64,000 bases of DNA from positions 3,499,350 through 3,563,349 of the forward strand of contig VZDJ01000223.1 in the NCBI GenBank assembly GCA_008694505.1, read 5' to 3'. This document shows, in pieces, positions 40,801-52,800 of this stretch; the stretch's first letter is position 1; the number at the start of each line of letters is the position of its first letter. This DNA comes from Cyanoderma ruficeps (lineage: Eukaryota; Chordata; Aves; Passeriformes; Timaliidae). Under the pieces are notes generated by a model. That model was given only the letters and a program-made list of their open reading frames with translations. It was not told where the DNA came from and made no database searches. The position numbers and the translations under genes are program-made.

Positions 40801-43800
40801 TGCTCTGTGCATCCCCATCCTGGGCTGCTATTTCTAGGGATTTTGTCAGGTGATCAGTGGTATTCACTTATATTTTAAATTTCAGGTTTTGTGTGTAGCA
40901 GTTATTTCTGCTACAAGGTTTTGCCTCACAGGAAATATCTGATAAAAATGTGTTTGCACTCATATTTCCTAAATCAAAGTTGAAAAAATGCTGTTCAGGG
41001 AAGGAAATACTTCTTTGTTGGTATTCTTCTTGAAACCTCACTCATTTCTTTATTCAAAAAGCTTCACTTGCCATCTCCTGGTGTGCTTTGCCAGTCATTT
41101 GGTTATTCTGGGTCATTCCTTACCTGCCATTGAGGCAGATCCATGGAGCTGGAGCTATTCTCAGGCTTCTCCTGTGGTTTTAAACTTGGTATTGATACCT
41201 GTAAAGCCTTCAGAGGGTGGCTTTCATATCAGCCTTGCTAAAAGCAGAAGTTAAAATGCAATCAGCACTGTCCTGGAGCCTCAGGCTGCTACAGGGAATG
41301 CCTGGGCAGCGGCAGCGCCGAGGGTCAGTAAATTCCCATCTTCTCTTGTTTTGATTTCCACAAGGTCCCTGTCTGCTCTGGGCTCTGGTGCAGTGGGAAC
41401 TGGAGCTAGAGAATAAAGTAGATATTTATTGAAAAGCCTTTAGGATCCACCTTGGGCAGGACAAGAGCCTGGCCAGGGCTCCAGCCAAGGTGGATTTAGA
41501 ATGGTCACAAAATGGCTGACCAGTCACGAGGCCTTACATTTTTATAAGTTTTGTTCCATTTGCAGCTTGGGGTTGAATTGTCCAGTTGCAGCTGCAGGTT
41601 GTGAGGTCCCATCCTTCTTGTCCCTCCCTTCAGCCACCTTTGTTTGTGCTGCTGGGCCTGAAAGTTGTCCTTGGTGTCCATTGGGGAAAGGATTTGTTTG
41701 GTGTCCCTGCTGTGTGCAGAGCTGAGTGGCACTGACTGTGAGCTCAGAGCCTGAAACACAGGAAAGATAAAACTTCAGGCATCACCCTGAGTATTTTATT
41801 AAAGTTTTGCTGTTCTAAGCCTGCCTGGCCTCCTCCAGCAGCTGCTGGTTCTGCCTGGGGTTTCCCAGTTCACCTTCACTGGTGAAATGGGGACAAGGCC
41901 AAAATGGACAGAGGGTGAGGTTGTCCTTGCAGAATCTTTTCCTACAGCTCTGGCTGAGTAATGACTCATTTTTCATTGTATGGTTTCCTTTGATGCACAA
42001 AGAGAAGACTTGGGCTTGTTTGATCTCAAAAGCTCTTCTTGCTTTATTCAGAAGTACCTAAAACTGCATCAAACTTTAGCACAGGAAGTTTTATGTAAGG
42101 GTCTTCTAGTCCTTAAGATCGCTTGTAGCTTTCAAAATTCCCAGGGTGTTTATTTAATTTTTCTTCTCTCTGTAATAGCACAAAAGGAACAGTGTAAAAG
42201 AAGTGAGGGGGCATAGATTTGAGAGAAATAAATGGTGAACAATCTGCTGCTGACCCAATAAAGAGGGAAACAGATGAAGGCAAGGAAAAATAAACATGTG
42301 AAGAGACCTGGCAGAAGGAACTAGGATAAATAGCAGTGGAAATAATTTAATTTGTTTGCAATTCACATTTGCATGATTGTTAGATCCCAACATTTTGAAA
42401 AGAAATAAAATTTAGGCTTTTCAAAATACACAGAAGTTACGTTTGGAGGAAAAAAGCTGTGATTTACAGTGGATCCTGAGAATTTGATTCTACCAAGCCC
42501 TTTGAGAACTTTATATTTAAACAGCTGCTCCTTCAAATCCTCTTGTATGGGCTCCTTGGAGTGGTGTGCGTCAGAAATGCCACTGCACACAGCAAAACAC
42601 AGCAGCCTGAGAATCATCAATGCAATGATAAATAAATAAAGGGAGTGATAGCTTTAACCACGAGTTAATTTTTTCTTTCTTTTTTCCTTTCGTCCTCCTC
42701 TAAGTTGAATCCAAATTCTGAGTAATTGCTTGTTGTTGTTAATATTTTCAGGGTAATTGCCTAAGTGTAGCTGTTTTCCTGCAATTAATTCCGTTTTTCC
42801 TTGGAAATGAAGTATTTGTGTGTGGAGAGAATTCTTGTCAGAATGGAAAAGCTATTACAGTTTAAAGCCGGAAATAATTAAAGGAATATGAGCAGGCATT
42901 GTCTTTAATTCCGAGTGTTGCAATAAAAGAACATTGTTAAGAGTTTATACTCATGTTCATTGTGTTCATCATTATCTTTTATTAAAATGTTGAGGGTTGC
43001 CTTGTTACAGCAGTTGCAATATGATGAAAAAAGCCACGTCTGATTTAAAAACAGTGGTGATGTGATGTGGCTGAGGAGCTGAGATCTAGTTTTGCTCTTT
43101 AAAACTGTGTGTGTTTTTTTGGTAGGGTGGGTTTTGGTTTGGTTTTTTTTTGTTTTATTTTTTTTTTCTCCTTTAAGAATCAGTGGAAAACCAAGCAGCT
43201 GTTCTCCACTTGGTGCTGTGCTTGAGCATCTGAAACCTTTTAGAGCAAACCCAGTCAAAGTTTCCAGCATATTGTAAACATTCCCTAACCCTCACTCTAG
43301 GGGCCACAACGTGGAGCATGAACAGAGGGCTCAAAAATGTGGTAGCTTTGTTTAATAGTGTCACTTAAAAGCAAAAATAAAGTGTTCTATTAACTATTTA
43401 CAGCCTTTCATTTTCTTTCCCCTCGTTTCTCTGGAGACCTACTGGCAATAATGAAATATGTATTGAAAGGAAGGCCCCAGTTGTACAAAAAAAAAAGTAA
43501 CAGTTGATTTTTAATCCTTGGCTGTGGGACTGTTACGTCCCTCGAGATGGTTACAGAGATATCACATGACATCTTTTAGTGATAACAGCTATGAAACTGG
43601 TTTGCAATGGCACACAGCTTATGAAAGGAAAAGTTCTGCCTCGTGAGGTGAAGAGCGTCGCTGTATCATGTTGTAGCACTTCATTAATTGCTGTAAATTG
43701 CTGTTCTAATAATTAATGTAGTTAAGGATTATCACGGTCGCATTGACTAAATGAGTACAAATGATCAGCACTAGTGGCAGAATTGTTCCCTTGTTACTCC

Positions 43801-46800
43801 AAAGGCTTCCCTCTCACATCAGTGTATTTTTCAGATTTCTTACTTTTCTTATTTCAAGATTATACAATGCCCAAAACATTGATGAAATGAGAAAAGCTTT
43901 CAGTTGGCTAAAGAAAGTTGTACAGAAGAGTAAATTCAATTACTGATTGTTAAAAAACATGAAATCTTTCAGGCTGACACTTCCTTCGGGTCACTTAAGA
44001 AATCATCTACAAAACAGTACAAGGAAAAGCTTTGTTCCTTGTTGTTGCTCAATGATTGTGATCACTCTACTTCAATTACATTTGATAATCTTAATTTTGC
44101 TTTAGCTTTTTATGTACTTTGTACAACTTTCCTTCAGCTTTGGCAACAACGCAACCAACCTTCCTGGAGGAGTTGAAGTTGATAATTCAAACAGTACTTC
44201 TAAGGAAAAGAAAATTGTCACAATCCATGTCCTCTTGGAAAGAAGAAACCGATGAGCCAAGTAGACACTCATGGTTCCCCAGAATGAAATGTCTTTATTA
44301 TCTACTACAACGTGAATATTATTACTCTGAATCCTGAACTAACCAATTATTTTAACCATAAAAATAGTTACCTTCAGTCAGCAGAACGACAGGATGAATT
44401 CTGAGCTCTTGTACCTCCTTAACAGTCTTCATCCTGGCAGTTCATCCTCGGCATCTTGGGTTTGCCAACCACTGTTGGCTCTGTCACTCTTCACACACCC
44501 TGGGCTGTGCTTTGTTAGTGTTAAGTGATTCTCCTTGCCTGGCTCTGTCCTGTGCCTGCTGATTTCTCACATAGTTTGTCCTTGGATGGTTTATTTTATT
44601 CGCCCCCCCAGCTCTCAGTGCCTCAGCGCCGTTCTCTGATCTCCATCTTTGCCTTCTCTGCTCCTCTCCTTTGGGTACCTCATGAATCTCTTTGCTGTCT
44701 GTGCTGGCTTTCTGGGCCACCTTTTAATTACAGACTTGTCTCCCCTTTTCTAAGCCATTATCTACACCTGTCTCTCTAATTCTCCCCTCTGTGTTGTCCT
44801 TGCTGCGGTTTAGCTGTGGTCTCAGCATGGGAAAGCCGTGACTATTTAATCTCTGTTCTAATCCTCCTCCCTTGATAACTGAGCCCCCTGTGCTCTCTCG
44901 TATATGTGGTGGATCTAAATCTCAGAGACAGTTTCTGCAAAGTCTGGAGCAAAATTACCAAGTTTTCCTTTTACAACACTTGCCCAGCCTTTGAACCCAC
45001 ATCACATTCATCATTTGGCAGTCGCTGTTTTGCTCTGTTTGCACAGCACCTAGCACAACAGTGCCCTGTCATTATTGTAATGAGAAATAGTTATAATAAT
45101 TATTAGTGTGTTTAACCAATGTCTACTTAATTTGTGAGCCATTAATTTTGAGCGTAATGCATTATTCTCATTTCAGCATGATACTGCACACGTGGAGTGT
45201 TATTTGCTCTGAATTCATTAATGGCTTTAAAGAGTGATTTAGTTTGTTAATATTATCTCATGATTTATTTAAAACATAAGTATATAGTTTAAAACAATAA
45301 TTGTATTGTAAATATCCTCCATTGTTGGAGCTCACTTGAAGGAATGCAGACCAGCTTTTTGATGTTAGCATCTCAAATTATGCAAACTGTAAACAATTTA
45401 TAAGTGGATTTGTGCTTTTCCTCATAAAGACAAGCTCATCTTATTCTTCTAATTGGGGAACACTTCATATTTATTTCTTGACTTTATATTTTTGGCTTTA
45501 TTTAATTCTTTGAAATGATGAAACAAGTTAGAATGCTTTCTAACAACTCCGAAATATTAAAGTGCCCAGGGACAGGATAGGGATGATGTTTTGAAGGCAA
45601 TAAATATTTCAGCTTCACATTTCAGTCTTTCTTCTTCGCTCCTTTGATCTGGCTTTGGTTTAGTTATCATTCCGCTTGGATGACTTCACACTGTCTCTCT
45701 TCCTCTCCACACCAAAAAGAAGAAGTGTTCTGCACATATTCCATATGTTTGGGGCTGGCATGGTCAGAGAGCCCTGCTTGTTCCTCGTCGTTTGTGAGAT
45801 TCCCAGCCCGTGCAGAGGGATGCTGCAGCCACAGCTGGGGTGGGTGCACTTAGGCCCAAAGCTGTTTCTGAGCTATCACTGTGTGTTAAAAACAGAGCAG
45901 GAAAAGCAAAATTGATTTTTGTGTATTTCACAGATTGGGCATTAATACTGAAGCATTGTTCTGTAACAACTAACCCATGAACCCTTCTTTTCCAGTGGTG
46001 TTTTAGGCCTGAATACATTATTTATGTAGTGGAATATCTGCATGCTAGAAGTTAGGTCAGAGGGGGTGATGCAGGGAGTGTTTTTTTTAGTGGTTGTGGC
46101 ACTAAAAAGTGGTAGCATGGGTCTTGTCTTCAGCTATAAAATTAATTAATTAATTAAACCACTGGAGTTTTGTGGAGTCCTGGCAGTAGCAGAACATCTC
46201 CATGTGAGGGACTCTCTGGGATCAGGAGCAGGATCGTGGCTCTGCTTAAATTTCCCCATGGAAAGTCAAATGTATGTGTCTGTACACCGGATGGGTCCTC
46301 ATACCTGCAGACACTGAAAATACTAAGGTGAAATTCCTGAATTTTGGTTTGCATGGGAAATTTGGGTACGTTTTGACACAGGTTGTGTTTCCAGCTACAC
46401 AGTTTGCTGTGTATTATGAAAGAAATTGTGCTCTCCTTTGGAAATGTGTTTATATAGAGGGTTTTTTTAAGTGTTGTTTGAATCTAAACGAATTGTATAA
46501 ATGGTGATAACTGATTTTGTTTCAGCACATAGTGAGAGTCAATTTTTGAATTTTTATGCCATTAAATAAAAAAGGCTGTGTAGAAACAACAACATCCTTC
46601 TTCAGCTGCCTTCCAGCAAGTGAATAGTTGGCAGTTTGGTGGGGAGCAAAGCAATTTTCCCTTAGAACTAGTAATATTTAGGAAAGAGAGGAAGGAACGG
46701 GCAAAGACTTGTGTGAGTACAGCAAATCTGAATACACAGAATTAGGGTATGTGTAATGTGGGAATGGCAGGACAGCCTGGCCTTTCCCAGAAGGATCTCA

Positions 46801-49800
46801 GCATCATCAGTGGGGCTGCAGGCTCAGCCATGACTCTGCTTTTCCCATACCTCAGCCTGCTCTCAGTCACAGGATTTAATTTTAAGCAGCCCCGTGAAGA
46901 GTGGAGAGTTGGACTCAGTATAAGTCCCTTCCAAGTCGAGATGTTCTGGGATTCATGTTTATCTCCAGGAACAAACCCGGAGTCATAACAACCTGGGAGA
47001 GACTTAGACAAGGGATGGAACCTCTCCCTCTTGTGGAGCCCATCAGAATTTAAGTTTCAAAAGCTTATTCAGTGGCAAAACATGTCCTTATAGAAATTCC
47101 TTGCTCTGCTTCTGTTGTCCAGCACAGCTGGGATTCAATGGGCTGTGCAGCCAGCAGATTTTGAAAACCTGGAGAAGAATTTGCCTGTTTGTGAATTAAA
47201 GACTGGTATAATTTTAGAAGAAAACACGAGGAGTTTCAGTCTATTACTATTTTCCATGTCACTGAAATTCTCTCTGAACGACACACAGGGAGCTTGGGTG
47301 TGGATTTGCTCCTGGGATGTGAAACTGTCCCATGTGTGTTCTGGCACTTCATGTCTAAAGGGTTTTAATTTATTGACGAGGCTGAGACACAGCCAGGTGC
47401 ATCTCCTGCTCCTGGTGCTGTTGGTGAGCCCTTGCTGTTGTTCAGGGAATGGTGGGAGCCCTCCAGGAAGGTGTTGGTTCATCCAACATTTGCAGGGACA
47501 TCCCAAATTCAATTAACCTTTCCTGTTAACCTCTGAATTGCCCTGTGTTTCCTTAGTGCAGTACTGTAAAGTCTCACTGCGTTTAGTTGTTACCTCTTGG
47601 AAGACATTTTACAGAGCAAGACAAATATTTATGATTAAGCACGAAGAGGAAGCACATAAGATGTTTGTATTTCCCATTTATCAGTGCACTTCAGGGTGCT
47701 GATTTCTGAAATTGAAATTCTGGACTTCACAGTCAACTTTCCCTGAGATGATTTGTGCCATGTAAGACTCCTAATTCCGTTGCCATGTCCTTTATACACT
47801 GAAACAAAAGGAATTTGCTGCTTTTTAAATTGGGGGCAAAGAGTAAATTCACCCTGGTTTTATATTCAGGCCGGCTGAGCTTTAGGGGATTTAAGTGATG
47901 TAATTGTATTGTATTGGGCCCCACAACTAGTCCAACTGAAAAAAATAATCTTCAAAGTGAATATTTTAGTGCTTCATGCAAGGCACATTGCTTGCTGTCT
48001 TGGGAAAAAAAGTGAAGCTTTTCTTATATTTGTGAACCGAGGGCCATTGTTGTACAGGTTTTCTAAGCTTCTGTACAAGTCTGAACTGCACAAAAAAAAT
48101 AGAGAGTGCTGGCTCCCACATCCTTAAAAATGAAGGTTTTTTCCTGCTTATAATGAGATGTTGCATTTATTCATGGGATTAAGTCCTTAAAAGAAAGGAA
48201 GGTGCATACAGCCACATTCCTAGAAGTTTACATCATAATATTTCCAAATAAAAATATCTTCTTAAGGAAGAAGATGCATAAATTTGGAGCCTCAGTAAGA
48301 GTAGGAGGACTGATATCTTTTCCTTTTTTGTTTAGATTTGTTGTGTGTTCATCTGACTGCACCAAAGCTGTTGTCCCAGTGTCCCGTGACACTTGGCAGT
48401 GTGGATGTGTTTGAATAAGCTTCGGTTTTTGGTTTTGCTTCCAGTGTGGAGTGGGATTATTAGGTGTGTTTTGCAGGGAGAGAGATTTGTTATCCAGGGC
48501 CCCTAGCTGAATTATGGATCTTTGGGAGGAGAAGTGTTCCCCTCTCCGTGGTCTCTGCAAGGTAACAAATGTGGGCAGAGCTCTCACATATTCTCCTTTC
48601 TGAGGTAGATTTTGTTGTGGGAGAGGGGAGTGATGTGTGTAATGTAACCCAGTGTCAAACAGCTGTAAAATTAAAAATATCTGTGTTCAGCAGCTCCCTG
48701 GAATGTGGGGTTTGGGGGATAACTGAGGCAAACAGCAGGAGCAGATGGATAACTGACCCATCAGGCAGTTGGATGCTCTGGAGGTGTTGTTGATGTGCCC
48801 ATTCTGAGGAATGGTGGAGGAGTTTTGTACTTGGAATTTGGATCTTTTGGATCCTCTGCAGGAGGAATCGAAATCCGAAATGGCATTTTGCCATTGGAGT
48901 TTAGATGGGGAAAGAAATGTTGATTTTGGTAGTGCTGTTTTTTTGCCGTGTAATTTTTATTGTCTCATAAATGAGTGGAGAAAGTGGTGCCTTAGATTAA
49001 CACAGATGTGCTTCCCCCTCAGAGGAGTGCAGGAAATGGAATTGATGAGGCTGTAGAAATGAAGCATAAATGGAGGGTGATGGATGCTCACTAGCAAATT
49101 TGAGGATAATTTGCACAGGACTTCTAAGAAAGCAAAACCAAAACCCCAAAACAATCGTTACCGAAACTGTGATACAGGATTTTGTTCCATTTTCCTCCAG
49201 TTTCTGCTGGGGAAGAAAGGTATTTTCCATTTTATGTAAGGAGAGGAGCAGTCTCCATCTTCTCAATTATTCCATCAGCTGTGAGTGAGACACCAAAATA
49301 AAATCCTTTTTTTTTTTTTTTTTAAATATGCATCATGAAAAAAAACCTCTAGAAGTAAACAGCAATGTACTGACTCAGGGCTTGTGGCATTTCTTTGATC
49401 TCTTTGCTAATGGAATTACCCTGCTCTCCTGCACTGCAAACAGCCTCTTTGTGAAGATGCAGGATTATATTCTTTGTCCTATTGTCAAAGTCTGGTCTGC
49501 AAACCACAGAAGAGGATGTGAATACTGTAACTTTGGGCTTGGCAGCTTCCTGACCTTTCTGAAAGGCTCTCTCAGTGCTGCAGCAGCTCCTCCAGTGCTG
49601 GCAAGGTGACAGACGAGATGAATTAGCTGGGCTTTTCCTTCTCCTATGTGTCAGATTCTTTGTTTTATATGGAAATAATTTCTGTCAAAGTGGGAAATTT
49701 ATCACTGAGCTACTTCCTCTGCCTGGAAAATGAAAATGTCAGCCCCAGGTCTGTTTGAATGTGTCTTCTGTTACAAGCCATGGGTGGAGCCAGCTTTGTC

Positions 49801-52800
49801 CCTCGATGCCACCATCATGTTCTCCAGTGTCTGAACACAAAGTCAGGCAGTTCTGCTGACCTGTGGGAGTAGGAACGTGTCACAAAATGTAAATAACAAA
49901 ACCAGTATCAAGTTAATAAAAGTTCGTAATATTTGAGGACTTGCATCCGAATTTCTGAAATATTTATAAGTTACCTGAATTTTTGTCTGTGTTGTGTCAA
50001 TGTGGTGAATGTCTCTATCTTTTCATGTGTATCTTTTCGTATATGTGAATGTACATAAAATATTACAGCAACATTACTATTGATCTACCATCCAGTCTGA
50101 AGTAACCCAGCCTGATTTCTGTAGCTGTATCAGGTTTAATATGTCAAATAGCGTAGGCTGTTGATATGAAATATCTTTGCACAGAGGTTTAACATCTGTC
50201 ATTACTGTAAAGGCTGAATAGACATCACAGCATTATGGCTTTCTAATAGATTAAGAAAGAACCATGTGTCACGCATTACTCTGCTTTGCATTTTGATTTA
50301 CGACAAGCAGGGAAATAATCCTGCACCTTGTCTGAGCAAACATGGCACTGGGATAATTTTCTTGTTTGGTTTGTTTGTTTTTTTTTTTTAAATCTGGAAA
50401 GGCAATCATGCTAAAAAGAGTTTGTTTAAGTATTGGGGAGGGGGTATTAAATCTAATTAAATGAAATCTAATTCTGTTATTATTTATTGTTACTATTATT
50501 GCATTTTATTAATTAGATGAGAATAGTAAAGGGGGTTCTACAGTGGGGAGAGAGCCAGTGAAGTGAAGAGAGCCTTTGAAGGTGGAGGTTTTGTTGTGAG
50601 CTGTGGACGCCGATGTTTGGGCGTGTGAAATTCAATCGGAGAAAAGCGAAAATAACTCCGGCCTTCCATCGCCTTCTTCAAAGCCCTGCGAAGGGAAGTT
50701 GGGCAGAAGCTGGGACAGGAAATTGAAATCTGAATACTATTTTAAACTGATCGGGTTAAAGGCCTCTCTTTTACACCAGCACACTTGTTCTTTTATTTGA
50801 TACTTGAACTCTGAAAATTTTCTGTGACTTTCTAGGGAGAAGGAGGAGCAGCTGAGGCGGGTGACGGAGGTACAGAGGCTGCAGGCCCAGCAGGCAGGCG
50901 CTGCCCTGGAGGAGTTTAAGCGGCAGGTGGAGCTGAACTCAGAGAAAGACTCTGCTGAAATGAAACAGCGGGTGAGGAGGTCACAATGCCAGCCTTTCTG
51001 AAACTCTGGCGCAGTGGGATAGCGGATTCTGATCTTATAATGCCAGAAACATGCTCCACTTGAGAGTGCTACATCAAAATCTTTCACAATGTAGTGTCTT
51101 TGCAGCGAGTCAGAAAGGGATGGTGGCGGGTGTTTCATCTTTCTGACAAAGCCAGGATTGTCATTGTTACAAAGATATCTGCAGTTATGATACTGATTAG
51201 GGATTTTTCAGGAGTGAGAGTATAAAGTGTTAGTTTATACACCCTATGGAACGACGCTTGGCATTTCCCACTTAAATGTGTCTCTTCCTACTCTTTTCCC
51301 GGCGACTCTGTCTTCCATTAATGAGCTCCTGTAATCAGTTGGAGCCCAAACAGGGGCAGAGCCATGGTGGCTGCTGGCAGTCATGTGCAGAGGATGGAAA
51401 AATCCACTTTTCTGTCCTTGAAAATCAGAGATTTTAGTGGCTTAAATTTCTTATGGAGCAAACAGTAGTTAAACTGTTCTCCTGGGAGTTTATAAAAGCA
51501 GCCCAAGGAGTGAAATAAGGAACAAGCAATGGTTGATCAAAAAGAGGGGGAGAGAAGGGATATTTCCTTAACTCCTCGTGTGGTTGAGATCTCCAGACTG
51601 AACTCCAGCTTGTAATTCTGGATTACAAGTTCCAACCTCACCTGCCTTCCCCAAACCTCTCTGCTGACAGGAGGGTGCTGCAGGCTGGGACTGGAGTGGG
51701 TAGCTGAGAGTGCTGTCTCAGGACTGAGGAAATTCCCTCTTTGTTGTTCACAAAGGTTTTGGAAAATCTTCACTGCTGATATTTTTAAGACCCACGCAGA
51801 CAGCAAATAATAGAATTGGGAAATTTAAAAAAAAACAAGCAAGAACAAACTTATTATAGAAGCAAGATGTGTTCAGCAAACCAGACCCACAAGGTCAATA
51901 CAACAAATCCTACAATTTTAGCCTGACATTTTCTGTACTCTGTGACCCTCCTGCAATTTCTTCATGATAACTTAAAATAATATCCTAGTTCTGCTCCAAA
52001 AGGAATGTTGTCTAATTATAGAAAGGCTAATAATAGTTTCATTCATTTAAAAAAACCTTCTGCAAATGAAATGAATCCAAAGCATAAGAAAGTGCACAAG
52101 AATTTGGAAAACATAGTCAACTGTAATTTTAAAATGACAATAAATTTCTTTCAGAATATTGCTGCATTCTGGGAAATTTTGAAAATCAATTTTGCTCTTA
52201 CTCCATGAATCAGCCAGAGGTTTGCTCTTTCCCTACTTGAGTGCTAAAATCTAGAAATATTAAATGATATTGTAGAGTTGAGTGGTTCTATTTTACAGGA
52301 ACCAAGGTCCAAGGAAATACATCAAAGGAATCCTGCTGAAGCTCTCCCTTCGTGGCTTTGGCCTTTCCCATTCCTCTGCATCCACACACTCTTAGATAAA
52401 TCCCCCAGTACATTGAACATACTGGAAAATTCTATGTTTTGTGGTGAGGTGGGATGTATTACTTACAAAACAGCTGCAGTAGCCATAGCAACACTGTCCT
52501 TTTATCTCCATTAGGAATACTGGGCTTTAAACCCATTTTTGCTGTGAGATAAAGTTAATTATGGAGATGAGTAGGATGAGGTCATTTTCAGTTGTTGCAA
52601 TCAATATTTGATTCTTTAGTTTGGCTCTATGATAATGTTATTTATTTTGCCATCTGCTTCCTATTTTGTCAAGCTTGTGATCATTAAGAGTCACCTGATG
52701 TCCACTGCTGGGTGGGTGGCACATGTTGAACTGCAAGATCTGCATTTTTTCCAGTAGTAACTAAAAAAAAAGAGAAATAATACAGATTATGTCATGGTAC

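Larger units (their letters stand above)
35842..50835 (+). other. CEP112: Largest intron in the window (15 kb)
   Basis: Contains the CR1 copies at 39576-39735 and 46900-46956, the probable solo LTR at 41299-41760, a pentanucleotide repeat at 40051-40095 and a (CTG)n run at 38634-38650. No extra CEP112 exon is needed, because the flanking exons join in phase and match the human order. The stretch 45080-45340 is unusually rich in TAAT-type words and could be a conserved noncoding element, but that is untested. Confidence 0.7.

Noticed and set aside
50737..51138. Minus-strand frame of 133 codons
   Set aside because: It is antisense to the conserved CEP112 exon at 50836-50971, whose GC richness keeps the opposite strand open.
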